DNA from: Trichostrongylus colubriformis
Taxonomy: Eukaryota > Nematoda > Chromadorea > Rhabditida > Trichostrongylidae
Assembly: GCA_963978905.1 (NCBI GenBank)
Contig: OZ022258.1
Coordinates: forward strand, 44,624,591 to 44,688,590
Length of the DNA stretch: 64,000 bases
Direction: 5' to 3'
Shown here piece after piece: positions 40,973 to 54,600 of this stretch. The notes below the pieces were generated by a model. It searched no databases. It saw nothing but the letters and a program-made list of their open reading frames with translations, and had not been told where the DNA came from. Position 1 is the stretch's first letter, and each line of letters opens with the position of its first letter. The position numbers were made by a program, and so were the translations under genes.

Positions 40973-43900
40973 GAAAGGGATAAAAGCCTTGGTATCCCTG
41001 AGCAGTATTCAACCAATTCACTGGGGAAATTGCACGTTGCAAGATACCTTTTTCAGAGCTGCGAATATTTACTCCATCATTGGAAACATGACGATGCGAT
41101 AGCTTCCTTCCTACGGCACGTAAGTGCTCATTAGAAAAAAGAGGTCACGAAAGGTGAAGTAATGCCGACGTGTGTGGTCTGTGTGCGTCTGTGAAAAATT
41201 TTCATGTGCGAGGAGGGTTCTCACGTGGGGAACAGTCCACCCACTTCAGAACTCCTTTCATCCTATTCTCATGCCTTAGCCTAAAACAATGTTTTTTGAA
41301 AGCAAATCATAATATTCCCATCATCTGCATCTTATTCCTAAACAATCTGTAACAGCGAGCATTTTGCCATGCTATGATTGTGTTCGGTGCGACGCTATAC
41401 AATACACAATCGTACATCCCAATGAACCCAATGAACACAATCCCTCTTTCCCACATGACTCGGCTTAATTTTCATTACCTCCATAGCTCCTTCCTTATCC
41501 CTTTATAATCTTCTCTACAAAGTATGGGAGTGTATCAAAACAAAGAACTACACGAAATTCAAAGAGGTTCATGGTTTAGCGAGCAGAAACTTTTTTCAAA
41601 GACGCCATTCATCTGCGTAATTGACTGAGCAAGAACTAACCCAGACACCACTGTAGTTTCAAGAAAAAATAAGGAGCTATACAGCGGAACAGAACTCACA
41701 TGTACCAGAGAAGCATCTGTATAATGTCTCCATCTATTCTGAAGAAGAGCCATTCTTGCCGTGCATTGTGTCGAGACCTTCTGCAATATGAAATTTTTAT
41801 GTCTGCTACAGTTCAAAAGAAGGGATGCCGTGAGAGAGAATGAACAATCGATAAACTATCTAAAAAATAGTCCTATTTACTACAGAGCATTATAGTCTAC
41901 AACAGCTCATGTAGGTGACCGGCGTAAGGCGTGGACGCATTGTGTACGAATTGCTTCTTAGTTTGATTCCCTGAAGGCAATGATAGGGGTAATTCAGGTC
42001 AAATATGGAGAGATCGTCAAATATGAAGGTTGACGTGCTTAATAGTATGAAAATGAAGAAAAAACGAAATGAATCGGCCAAAAAACCGAGAAATAAGACC
42101 CCCTTCCCGCCGTTTACTCTCGAAAAGGGCGGGTTGAGCCGAAAACAGGGCGACTGCGATGAAATAGGAGGTAGCTGCGAAGAAGACGGCTCTTATAAAT
42201 CCGAGAGCACTCTTTTTCTTCGAAAATTTCACCATATATAGTCTTCGTAGACCCCTAGATTTTATTTGCGTCACCCAATGTAGGGGATCTCATTACCTAC
42301 ATTACCCCTACCATCCTACCCAGGCTTGTGGGGGGTCTGTAAGTGAGCTTTCCATACTGGTCGGTTTTTATAGGTGATTTTCCTTCCATACCTGACTCAA
42401 ATGGCATCTCACTGTTCAGAGAGGATAAATTTGCCATTAGCACATCAGCTAGACTCCGATCTAACATTTTTGAGTGGAAGTATCATCATGTATGCGCCTT
42501 CATAAGTCAACTCTCCAATGCAGCAACCACAGCTAAACAACCTGCATAGGTTCTACATCACTTCAGCAATGGCTGGAAACTAATACAGATTGAATGAGAA
42601 GTTTCAATCGAAATGAGAATGACAAAGAGTTCAAGTTGAAGGTGATGTGCACCAATTTCTAGGTCGGAAATCAATTGGATCCAATCGGCCCCATCCTCTA
42701 CCACCCGTTCCCGCTCTCGTTAACATTGATCAACCCGGTCAATTTCACTACCGTACTCCAGGGGAACACAGATCAACCTTCTGTCGGAGCAGGGTGATGA
42801 GGCTAAGAAAGCAACTGAGCTGCACAGCAAGCAGTTGCGGGTAGAATTCCCTGACAGCTTACTCGTTCAGGCGTCCGAGTGAAAACAACAGCGGTTCGAC
42901 CAGGTATCATTGTCGTTTCGTTTCGTGCCAATAAGGGGCGCGATATCCCGACCATAGCTGGCACCCCTTCCTAGATCAATCACTGCTGAAAGTGGGACCC
43001 TCTTTCAAAATGTTGATCCATATACTATACCGCTCTTTGTTGTTGACTCCCGGTCCTATAATGCACCAACCCTTGGCGTACCAGCTCTCTAGCGGCGCGC
43101 TGTCGAGAAGCCACGAGAAAGAAAGAAAGAAACTCAATCCAATATACATAGATGTACATCAAAGATACAATTTTTCTAGGTGGCTCAAACGAAAATTTCC
43201 ATTTTGGCACCAATTTGGCCCCTTCATTAGAATTTGTGCTGGGCTAATTGCCATCTCTACTACCCTATCTCCGCCTCCTACATGAAATCGACAGTTTTAA
43301 TTGACTCGACTTACAGCCCAAGGCTCCATACTTTAGTGGCAAGATTGGGCCCGTTTTTGCAAAAGAAAGGGCCCGTTTTGCAAAAAAAGAGAACTACTCT
43401 TGACATCGAACGTCTTGATACATTCGCTATAAAAGGAAGGAAGGCGTTTGACTCTAGGCTCATATCACTGTTCAGATCGTGTGATGACTGGATTCACGAC
43501 TACTGTGTTCATCTGCAGTGTCATCATTTCCGTTGGGTGCGATAGCAGTGGGAGTGAGTGTTTCTACAGTTGTCTAAGTATAGGTCATATGAACCGATAA
43601 GGTGGTCTGTGCAGCTACTCTCCAGAAAAAGAAAGTTCGCGATTTATACTATCCATTCAGGCAACCAGTAGGTAAGAAAAACTGTTAAGAGATTGTGAAA
43701 TTCGGGCAATCAGACGAAAAGTAAAAGATACAAATCGATTAGGAATTCATGCGACCAAGCGATTCACGCGACCAGGCGATAAGGTGATCAGGCGGAATGG
43801 TTAAGATACGTTTCGATCACGCGTTAGGCGACTAGGAGATTGAGCGGTCAGGTGGAACGGAAAGTTTGAGCATCTGTTAAGCGATTCAGGGGTCCAAAAA

Positions 43901-46007
43901 TTAGGCGAAAAGGGATCGTACAAAAAACTGCTGATATTGCCCCTGACACTTTTTATCATACTGTATCTGTAGTTATCAACTACTTTTGGCTCTCCTCGGG
44001 TTCGCATTGGCCTCGTTCACACCCAGCTGAATGGGAGTTTGGTCGATCTGGTCAATTAAAAAATGCGTATCGATCGAAAAATGAGCACATCGCTGCATCC
44101 GCGATTAGTAGATGATTGGCAAATCGGCGCATATGCGTTTTTGGCCATTCGCCATAATCCAGATAGAGCTTGCTATCACATCGGGCAAGGTTCTTCAAAG
44201 CGCAGTCATGAGATCTCCGCTCACAACGGTGTAAACAGGCGACTCTTGACTCGCCACTGAAGCGTCGAGCCAAGTGTCGCGGGGTGTGAACCCCTATGTC
44301 AGGATTTCGCACTGCGGCATGTCGCAAGCGCGGCAATGCTGACGAGCTTAAGGGGTCATTTTGTTGGGTCCCGAAGCGATTACAAGTCAACTGCGTATCG
44401 CGCCCATAGCATTACCGTGTAATCGTTCTAAGACACAATTACCGAGACGCGCATAACTCGCACACACTTCGTCGCACTCCGTCGTCGTGCGAAATCCTGA
44501 CATAAGGGTACACACCCAGAATCGCGCATGCTTCGCGCGCATTGCAAGAGAATGAAGCCTCGACGTGGGGCCATATAGGGTGTCGCCAAAAATCGTTGTT
44601 AAGCCTGCAACATCGGCGTAAACATGCGACTGTTGTATCGCCGTTAAATGCTGTGCGCCAACAGTAGGATGAATTGGAGAGAAGGAAGCCCACGTTGACA
44701 GCAACGCCAAGTACTGCCGAAAGCCCGCGATTGTGAATCCTGATCGCGTTAGGAATCGCCGTTTACTTCTACCTCATGGCTGCCCTGTAGATTTCCTAGG
44801 TTTTTTCGATCTGTCGCAGCCGCGCGCTTCCGGAGGAAGACTTCCTTTCGTTCAATTGGCTATTTATCGTTCTTCTTACCGTCCTTATCGGATGCAACCA
44901 TAAAAGTGTCCGTTTATCGCCAACCAAAAAGTTCACCAAATTTAATGGCATTTGCTTTCCAACGCTATCGGCCCTTATCAGCTGTTATCTGTTTCAAGCA
45001 ACTAGTAAGAGACCACGTACCCTATATCAAGTGTAAGACCCCGACCTTACCTTAGCTGTGGCGCAAATTATGCATTCTCCGTCAGCCTCATACACCAACA
45101 GACACAGCTGATTATAGAAAGAGGTATGCGGGTGGTGGTGTATAAATGATAAGAAGTAGAGAGATGTGGGATTAGGTGCTGTACTGATAAAGGGAGGGTC
45201 ATTTTGAAGAATGTTGAACGAATCTGTGTCAATCTGCAGACTGAAATGTATATTTTTGGTAAGTCTTAATGCAAGGGATTCATTTTGTCTTTCAGGACTT
45301 ATAGCGGAAGATACGAAAAAAAGAGAGAGCCGAGCACAGTGGAGGGTCCCCCCCCCCCCCGTTTATTAGGAAACACCTGTGATTATCCCCTTTGACCAGA
45401 AGAACCAGCTTGCTAGCACTTGTCTCTTCTGTTTCATCTGGATAGATTGCAAATGATTTACGAATATTCATAAATAGAAGCCATATGCATGGTGCATTTG
45501 AAAGGCGTCGACTATTCCCTCCGACCACTTTATTAATGCACAATATTATCTCTTTGATGCTATCGGGGGAGGTTCATGCCAAACTTGTAGATCATATTTT
45601 TACCTAAGCCCAATAGAGGGAAGGAACCAGGGAAAGCCTAGCGTCGAAGAAAATTTTCGAGAAGTACTACTCCTCAGAAAAATAGGTTTCCGGTACGATT
45701 CTCCCGAAGTTTGTCTGTGTACTACTACAAAAAATAACTACCGACGACTGACGATTTTTCAGAAAACATCTCATCACCCATTAGTATAAAATCTTCCTGA
45801 AAAGACCCATCAGTATGAAATTTTCCTCCAATTTTCCTCCGCTAAGAAAGCAATTTTGAATTTTTTTTGAAAGATAGGGTCCCCTAGAACTATGGTACTA
45901 CCCCTGCCTTACAGCACAAAGAACCCTGTTGAGGATTCCTCAATCAAGGGGAACTCATTTCTTCCTTCACTACGGCTTGAGCAAAAATATACGCTTGAGT
46001 TTGCAGA
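40973..46007. other. Spacer with small inverted repeats
   Basis: No gene recognised. Notable items: GCGA/CAGGCGA-type short repeats at 43745-43860, an inverted repeat at 44284-44516, and a run of 13 C at 45348-45360 beside a block (GCCGAGCACARTGGAGKGTCC) that recurs at 57494-57512. Confidence 0.4.
44284..44516. repeat. Inverted repeat, 29-30 bp arms
   Basis: GTGTGAACCCCTATGTCAGG... (44284-44312) is mirrored by ...CCTGACATAAGGGTACACACC (44487-44516). About 175 bp lie between. No TTAA or TA duplication was evident, so I do not call it a transposon. Confidence 0.6.
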
Positions 46008-46742
46008 ATGACTCCTCAAGGTCCGTCAGATGCTTGGGTGTACAACTTTTTAAATGATGCCCTCCTTTCCTCATTGCGAAACACCTACATTGTTTTTGCA
46101 GATGAAATCGTTAGTGAACTGTTCAACACCTTGAGTCACACTTCAAATGACAAATATATCAAGTACACGAATGCGGCCGCAAATAAGTTCAAGAATGCTG
46201 CCAAATTTTACGAACAAGTGAGATATTATTTTGGCTACGTTTCCAAATGATTGGGATTTTTGGTTTTTAAAGGCTGAGAAGAGGATACTCATCCACTAAG
46301 AATGAGCTCCGCGATTTGGGATTTTCGGTGGATGGGTGTATCCGCGATTTTGGATATCTGCCATAATGCATATAAACCAGTGTGGTGGTACATGGCATCA
46401 CGCCAAAAATCACAAATCGCGGATAATCCGATATACCGATACGCCTATATGCCGAAAATCTCATTTATAAAGGCATCCCTAACATTTCCATAGTCCTACA
46501 AGAAAAGTGGTGATTCTCGATAGTGTACGTGCTAGTTTTAGGTGTGGTCTATCGCTTACAAAATGGGCGGAAAATCCAAGGACGAAGTGCTGAAAGAGTA
46601 CGTTTTAGTAATCACTTTTTTTGATATTATTTTTACGATTCAAATATTCAGGGTCACTGCAAGATGGAACAAGTTAGATCAAGCCACGAAGGACTATATT
46701 GCGAAGGGCTGGCGCGAAACCTTTAAAAAGCAGTGTAAGTAA
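46008..46742 (+). CDS. Small unrecognised gene, possibly trans-spliced
   Basis: ATG at 46008 follows GTTTGCAGA, an acceptor-like site one base away, as in spliced-leader genes. Exons with matching phases: 46008-46020, 46102-46217, 46542-46597, 46652 to the end. The product begins MTPQ, then DEIVSELFNTLSHTSNDKYI, AAANKFKNAAKFYEQ, VWSIAYKMGGKSKDEVLKE and ARWNKLDQATKDYIAKGW: a small, charged, helical protein without signal peptide. The 3' end is unclear: the frame stops at TAA 46740-46742, but a GTAAGT donor at 46735 and a hydrophobic open exon at 46801-46897 suggest an alternative end. Family not recognised. An imperfect palindrome lies in the intron at 46300-46440. Confidence 0.5.
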
Positions 46743-47029
46743 TCGAGGTGAAACCAAGGATAGTCGATCAAGCTGTAGTAGTATAACACACTATTTGTAG
46801 AAGGAGTTGCCACGTTTCTGAATACCATCACGAATTGTTACGAAGTATTTGAGGCTCTTCCCATCCTCGTTCGAAATCTGTTTCCGTTTTTTGAATAAAT
46901 TTCTTCGCACATTGTGGGTTCATTTTTGCATTTCAAAATAAAAAAGTATCTATGGGACAGCGATCAAGTGAGTTATTTGCTTATTGCTATATGCTCAGTT
47001 TATTGAAAAATACGCACAAGATTCCGTGG

Positions 47030-47645
47030 AGATACAATGCCCGAAGTCGATACCCACCCTACACGCGGTGTCATCTACTATGAGTAGTCTTGCGGCACCG
47101 AAGCGACGGAAGCTTGCCATTCCATCAACGCTGCATTGGGCAAGGGATATGTGAGCTACGAGACCGTGTGCCGCTGGTTTATCAGCTTCAGCAAGGGCGA
47201 GATTGACATGGAAGACAAACCAGGTTCAGGACTGTGCTATTTCTGCGACGCAGAAGGTATCCTTTTCCATGAGATGCTGCTACAAGACGAGGCAGTCACC
47301 ACTGCCGTATGCACACACCAACTCTAGCAGCTCGCTGTCGCTGTACGAGAAAAGTGTCGAAAAAGGTTCGCAGCCACCCTACTTCATGACAACGCCACTC
47401 CCACATCGCAAAGAGTACCCAGGCCAAGCTACAGAAGCTCGCCTGGGATGTCCTGCCCCACCCGCCATACTCTCCAGACCTTACCCCTTCGTTGATTATG
47501 ACTTGCTTGCAAAGGCGATCGCTGACTTCTCCGTCTCTCGGAACCCAGAGCTTTGGGAGAAGGGAATCAACGATCTGCCTATGAGGTGGCAGAGTGTTGT
47601 CGATAACAGTGGTGAGTACGTTGTTGCCTTATTGTTGTTTGTTGG
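47030..47645 (+). pseudogene. Mariner transposase relic
   Basis: Pieces of a mariner transposase in order on the plus strand: N-terminal helix-turn-helix part (RGVIYYE, TAG, then EATEA, SINAALGKGYVSYETVCRWF, EIDMEDKPGSG), then after a deletion the block QKLAWDVLPHPPYSPDLTPS, and in another frame the C-terminal YDLLAKAIADFSVSRNPELW ... MRWQSVVDNSGEYVV. At least one stop, frame changes and loss of the central catalytic region make it non-functional. Terminal repeats were not found. Confidence 0.85.
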
Positions 47646-48722
47646 AAGAAAAAAAATAATAAAAAGTGATGATCGATCGCTTGGTTCGAGAATCCTACAA
47701 GACTTTTGGGAGAACCTAATATCACGCTGTGAGTCACACGCGCCCAGACAACTTTCTCTCTGAATGGCATTCATCAGTACATCAAAATTTGAGACAGATC
47801 CAGGGTAGGCTGATTCAGACGAATTCCTATGACACCCTAAGGTGGCGTAAAGGCATCATTGCCGACTGTTGCAGGTATAAGATTAGGATCCAGCTCGTGG
47901 ATGCGCTTGGTTTGAGAGGCTGACCTATTTCCCGTCATAGATTATGCTCATGGTTTTTTTGTTATTGAGTTCTACCCCTGTAGGCTAAACAGCTCAAAGA
48001 TATGCTGCCTTTCCGAAGTCCTGCACTCACTTGCACGAAAAATCGGACGTTGGTCCTCCTGTGTTTTGTTTTAGTAATTATTCCTGTTTTCTGCCGCGTC
48101 TATCTAACACATACAAATGAATTGACTAATCAAAATTTTTTGCCCCCTCCGCGGCACATAGACACAACCGAGCACCGGCAAATTCGAATGAAGTAAGGAC
48201 AACAGAGAAACTGGGGCACCAGTAGGTTTTGCACAATTCCGTCAAAACCAAAGGGTACGCTGAACGTGTATCAGGCTGTAAGGAAAGTTCTGGCCGGTTT
48301 AGCGCGTTCAAAAGATAAACTCAAATTTGAAAGCGCGACAACTTAGATCGGCTTTGATCGATCGACCGGCTAACAATGATTCCACTGTCTAGAGCAACGG
48401 TGAAGTAAATGTTAAGGAAAAACTTTTTGGCATTTATCAATCTCCTTTGTGGGATGCGCCGCGCATTCTAGTTGCATTCAGAATCGTGTGGCAGCTGAAG
48501 TTTGAGGGTTAGCCGATGTACAAATAATTGTCCTTTTCCTCCCAGATGAGTCCAGCACTATTTCACCGACCCTCGTGGATGAAAGGCTTGGTTGACCTGG
48601 GTGGGCGTCGTTGCGGGATTTGATCTTCGCACCATGAGAGTGGGAGTGCCTCCACCTGTCACTATACTTCCTAGGCCCCAAAGACAGTGCTAAGGGCAAA
48701 AAAAGCGCGAAGAGCATTAAGT

Positions 48723-49253
48723 ATAGGTTGCCGGAAAGTTTTCGGACTAAATGCATGGTAGGATTCAAAACAACATATCTTTGTCACCGATGTTGTGAGC
48801 GGACTTAACTTGAGGGATTTGTGTTTTATGTCCGGTATTTGTACCTGTCAGCAACATGTGCGACATATCATCTCCTGTTCCCAGTAGTGCCTTCGCAATG
48901 GATGACAAGAAGATGCTCTACCGACCAGTTCTGCTTCTACAATACGGGTCCGGCCGATCCGTGAACGAGGCCCATCGCTTTCTGCAGGACACAATGAAGG
49001 GGCAAGCCCTTGTCGCTCGACGTGCTTCTACTGGTACCACAAGTGCGAACGGTGACGAATCGCTCAAGAAATCTCAACCACAAACATAGAACAAACGGCT
49101 CGTGCTCGCTACCTGTGGGGCTCGACCTGACCTTTCTGTACGCGGACTTTCAGACCTTACGAATACTCCAAAATCCACGGTACACGATGTCAATAAAGTT
49201 GCTAACTACGCAATGTTCTCTGACGCCAGTCCGAAAACTTTCCGGACAACCTA
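48723..49253 (+). mobile_element. Non-autonomous mariner-type element
   Basis: Inverted ends TAGGTTGCCGGAAAGTTTTC and its complement with one added base (GAAAACTTTCCGGACAACCTA), flanked by TA. About 531 bp. A degenerate mariner N-terminus remains inside at about 48922-49070 (RPVLLLQYGSGRSVNEAHRF), the rest of the transposase is gone. Confidence 0.8.
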
Positions 49254-49914
49254 ATAGAATCGGCATTCACATACACCTATGCTCAAATTTTCACACTCAT
49301 GCTCGCCATATGACATGGGTGACAGGATGAATCAGGTGCCAACATAAAATCATGAAAACATAAACGGAAAAGTAAGTAAAGATACTGACAACGAATGAGG
49401 CAGTATAAACAGCTGGAGACGAATCCAGAAGACTCAATGAAGTGCAACAAGTTCAAGGTCGTCGGGGCCATAAACAATTGGTGTTAGAATCGGCGGCTGT
49501 AAATGTGAAACTTTGACTCTTTCCAATGGCTGACAGTAGGATTTTGAGACACTTGTTTCAGTATTAGCTGTTGAATAGCTTCATTACATATCGCTTCATT
49601 ACATAATACAAATTTCTTACGTTTCGACCATGAACGCAAAATTTTGGATACTTCTTCATGCAGTAACGAACACTTCAAAGAAACAAAACAATCAACTCAA
49701 GTTTCTTTGATTTATGCCTTATCGTTCGATCTTGACCCTTGTCTTCATGGGGATTTGATAGCAATTTTTGCTGGGAAGAGCCTCTCTGTGCTTTGTGGCA
49801 CGTTCCTCTCGTGGCAGTACCTCGATGTCCGGGCTGGTCTTCTCAAAAGTATATAGTCCGTTTGTCTCCCTCCAAACTGTTGTCCGTCTTCTGAGTCTCC
49901 CTTTTTGCGAAGAA

Positions 49915-50455
49915 CGTGTGCAGACTGCTAGGTCATGAGCCGTGTTAGATCGAGACCCCTACCTCCCTCAGCGCTTTTGCCCCTATTTCTTTGCCTTCGT
50001 GCACCCATTCCAGACCTTTTCTACTCCTGGCGATGTGACCATACAGATCACCTGATACGGTGAGGTAATCGCTCTCCGGAACTGATCTGATGGCTTTGTC
50101 GAGGCTGAGATAGGACCCGTCCTTCTTGTGTTCGGGACGACCGGCTTACGTCGCGTACTCATTCATTGTAGTTCAGTACCCCTTTTCTGTATCCTTCCTT
50201 ACTGCCATGATTCGGACGTTGATCCTGTTCACGGCCAAGACGCAATCTTTGAGAGAATGCGCTACTGCGATAGCTAATCCATTCCGTTTAGTGTCCTCGT
50301 CGTTGTAAAAGAGCTTAAAACCTTTTCCGATTCCCCTTGCCTTGGCGCCTTTCCAGCTTGTCTCTTTAGACATAGGACTTGTACATATCGCCGTCTCATC
50401 AGGTCAACAATTTCTCGGGACTCCGCGGTCAGCGATCCTACGTTAAGAGTCCTTA
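49915..50455 (-). pseudogene. RTE-type retrotransposon endonuclease relic
   Basis: Minus strand, from the right: TLNVGSLTAESREIVDLMRR, then after a frame change SWKGAKARGIGKGFKLFYND, GLAIAVAHSLKDCVLAVNRI, and after another change AIRSVPESDYLTVSGDLYGH and GLEWVHEGKEIGAKALREV. These are the successive blocks of the apurinic-type endonuclease at the start of RTE elements. Frame changes make it non-functional; the RT part is absent. Confidence 0.8.
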
Positions 50456-51629
50456 TTCAAACTAACTCCTTCAGCCGAGGTCGTTAACCTCTAGGAAGCC
50501 TTCGCATACTGAGAACTCGGCGAGGGTTCTGTGCACCACTTTTGGATAACGTTCTGATGCTTCCATATGCACCAGCAAATTTTACCCACATAAAACAGCA
50601 AGAAAACTGACTGGCACGCGGCAATGTGTGCGGCGAAGTGCGCGGCGTCGTCGATTTGGGCGCGAATACGTAAGAACACATGATGGAACGGGTGAAGGCT
50701 GAGGTAGTTAGAAATTTTATTGGACACAGGCCTCTCCTTCTTTTCATCAATGGTTATAAGACGAGCTTTTCTTGTGTAATGATTCTATTTACTTTATACC
50801 CTCATATTCCTCAGTATACTTCTGGGGAGCACCGTTCTGAAAAGTTTGAAGACGAAATCCGCTTCTATCCTATTTGTTTTATGCCATTACATACAGTTCA
50901 CTTAAGTACGTAAATATCTGGGTGTTGCGCGAATACGAACTAACTTTGAAAAGCTCAACTTATAAACATGGATAATGGGAGGGGGAAGCCCTTTCCTTAA
51001 CAAAACCCCTGAGTATCTCGATCTAAATTAGCTTGATTGCGAATTCGCGCTTCAGTCAAAGACGACGAGGTCGGACGTGGCGTCGCGCAGTTTGCAGCGC
51101 AAATGGTCGCGTGCCAGCCCGGACGAGCCAAAGGCCCGTCTCCCGGATGAGGGTTAGTACACCGGATTGGGTTACCGCGCCACATGAATTGCGCAGCCAC
51201 GCGCCACTAACGGCATACTGGTGTCGTTGTGGGTTAACCGCGCGCTAAGACCGCGAGTGCCGCTTCCTCGGGCGACCTGACCCCACTCTGGTGTCCTGAC
51301 ACCCAACCGCCAGGGCGTGCTGACTGCCATGTCACATCTGCCCACAGTGTCAAATCAGTGGATTTCTGTTAAGAACGTCGTTGGAGCACATCCTTTCATG
51401 CGACGTGCTATGGTTATTTAACAAAACAACATAATGACTTGCACAGTACTTGGAACCGAGAACTATCGCATCCAAACATGTACGGAGATTTTTCGTTTGA
51501 CAATATTTTATTAATAATTGCATTGGAATCATTTTCAATATTAACAAGGAGAGCAAAGGGTTATAAAGAACCGTGAATAGGGAATTCGTGAAGACAACAA
51601 GTTGAGGTCTAAGAAGATTTTCAGGATAA
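50456..51629. other. Spacer between RTE relic and exchanger gene
   Basis: A GC-rich block (51050-51330) stands out from AT-rich surroundings. No gene, tRNA or element recognised. Confidence 0.4.
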
Positions 51630-54600
51630 TTAAAATCCAGGAATTATGCAATAAGCCTCTAATGTGCTGAGTGTGAGATATGCGAGCCAGACGAGTATAA
51701 AGATCACTGAGCTGAGGTACTTCATCCGTACGGGACCGCCCAATTCGCCTGAGATTGACTTGTTGAACCTTAAATAGGTTGAATGGCATTTTGGAACAGA
51801 AGGCGGTTGTGAGAAAGAAGAATCAAGAAGAATTTCAAGAACCTTCGGTATTGCAGAATAGCGATACAGATGACGGAACCGATGATGAACATCGTCACTG
51901 AGAAAGCCAGCGAACCAGTTTGCACTCTGAAAATGGGATGGTTAGGGAGGTATGTAACTGCAGAAAATTCATTAAAAGCGTAAATCACAGAAATGATAAC
52001 TCAAGATACGTCCCGTCACTTTCAGTGACTCAGGGGAGGAGGGTTATTAAAGGCACCGGGAGGGCTTATGAGAAAGTGAGAACTGGGAGTACATGTTCGT
52101 TTAAAAAAACATTCCACATCAGAGGCGGTGATGCGCAGCGAATCTCGCATTGAAAAAGCACATCTTGAGGTCGTATCACGATCCCGGCGTGTCCTTCTGC
52201 AATTTAGGAGCGGGCGAGTTGCCAGCAAGGGCGGGAAGACGAATGCGGACGGCTGATTTGGCCTTCCTGCCTGTCTGCGTTCTTAATTATCGATTTTTTC
52301 GCCCGTTCATTTCATTTTTTCTCTAGTGATACACTGCTAAGCCCCCCTACTATCATATTCCGCAACCGCCTACCTTACCTCTCCGATCCTTGAACGCGAC
52401 CAAACGCTATCGGTCCGAGAGAGAGCGTGTGATGTAATTCGCGGGAAAAGGATTGCCCAAGGTACTTAGCCAAACCTGAAGTTGGGAGCGCGAAAGTTCG
52501 TCCCGCTCACATGTAAACGTGTCACGTGCTCTTCACCATCGCTACACATCACAGATTTACGCAGCTCTGATCTACATATATGTCAGCAAGGGCATGGGTC
52601 AGTCGATTCCCAGAGAAGGAGAGGGAGCACAAGGATCCCATTTACCGCGCTTGTGACTACTTCATTTCCTTTTCCCTTCGATTTTGTTCGGCGAAGCTTC
52701 AGGAGATAATGATCTAGATATTTGTCAATCGAAGCCAACCACTTACACGAATTTTGTCCCATTCCATGCATGGACACAGGCAGCAATAGCCCACGCAATT
52801 CCAATGCCCAGAAACACATTGACAGCGTTCGAACCCGTTACGTTACCTAAAATGAATAAAAACTGATCAGTAAAAAAGAAGTAGTAGTGAGGAACCTACC
52901 AATAGAGCTGTCAGCTCATTTATCCTGAATTGCTGCCGTTTTTGACGCAAAGGTGTCTGCAACAAACCGAGGTCTTCAGTGCACTTCCACTAAGGAATGA
53001 CCATAAATCCTTACCCGGTACGCTGGTCCCCATCGCGACAAGCGAAATGGCCGTAACTGCGTCTTTCATTCCTACCGTACACCCAAAATGTGAGGCTAAA
53101 TCTCCGATTATAGCCGTTAAAAGGCCAATCATCACGATGGCGAAGAAGAAGCATAACCAGCCTTAAGTAATGATTTTTGTAATTTTTATAACAAAAATTG
53201 CATCAGCGAAATTGCGCTTTCCCTAATTCTGGTATGCAAGACCAGGGAAACGTAAATAGGATAAATGTAGTATTCGAGCTCTTCTGAAGATCCCTTAGCG
53301 TAAGGAATCAAACTAAATTACTAATTATGAAAAGAATAAGTGAACAGCATACCATTGTAGTAATCAGTTGGTGGTATCAAAGCGAATAAAACTTTCCACG
53401 GTAAGGAAACGTAATGTAAGATCTTCTCCTTCAGTGTGATATTACCGTCTTCATCTGAAATTTATATATTAATAAATTCGGAGAGTTTTTCAAAAGGGTA
53501 AAAAGATGAATGCTTCATACGGAAGGCAAGTGGTTTTATCGAACAGTTTTGAACGCGTCACACAACTTCTTTCCCATTGAACTGGTTATTATATATAATT
53601 ATTTTCGCCTTGCTGTCAGCCATCTTCACCTCCCCTCCTCACCTTCGGCCTTTCTATCTATAAGAATTTCGTGCCAGCGGAATTACCTCGCTGTTTTGTA
53701 CAAGCTGTTTGACCTGAACAAGACTGAACCGCATGGATTGTGTCATGTCAGAGGTTCCCTGGCGACCCTACGCCAGACTTCCCACATTATAGCTCTCACC
53801 ACAATATAATGAAAATTAAGTCTCGGCATGATATGAAGACCAAGAACCATCACATTAGCTATGACGATATGAATGGCTGCAAATACCCGTTTCAACTGCG
53901 TGATATGGCGCACTGCCTGCGTCTTCGTTTACCGCAATCGCGTTCAAAGTTCGATTTCCCTCGCAGTCGAATGATGTCATTAGTTATCCCTGTCTGATTC
54001 GAGTTGATGACAGTAAACATTCTGACGACCTATCACGTTTTTCACGTTCGGTGTGTTTCTGTACACATTGTAAAGCAAAAAAAAGCGCCATGTATCGTTG
54101 CTGTGTTCATTCGTAAATCTGCCAATCAGGGTTCACAAAAGGCAAAAAACCCCTTATATGGCTTCTGGTTTGATACATTACTGTTATGATGCCAATGAAA
54201 GTAGTATGAGTGAGGAAAAGATAGGGGTCTCATTGTCAGCTCCGTTCCATAGAAAATCACAACGCAGGCGCCTCTACCCACTGATCTCTCCCACTCAGAC
54301 AGAAGTGATCCATGTGTAAAGGCCTAGAGCCACTGTTTCGGTGTCTGCCAACCAGTATGTAATTGACAAAACTCGACAACGAACCTTCTTCGATGGTAAC
54401 GGCTTCATTGAACTGTTGTTTCCAACTGCTAGTGCCTACCATAATGGACGTGTTTGCGTTGGTGAGCATTCGATCAACGAAATTCTTGAATTCTTTATCT
54501 TCAGTGATCACCACTTTGCAACGACTCATTGACAAAACTGGACGACCTTCGAGTCCTTCGTCCTGGAAACAATTAACCTATCAGCAGTATATCAAAATAT

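Noticed and set aside
45348..45360. Run of 13 C as a sequencing artefact or regulatory tract
   Set aside because: Part of a dispersed repeat that also occurs at 57494 with a shorter C run; not a distinct feature.
52900..52956. Reading the TGA as selenocysteine
   Set aside because: The family has Tyr at this site, no selenocysteine is known there, and I saw no matching downstream RNA element.
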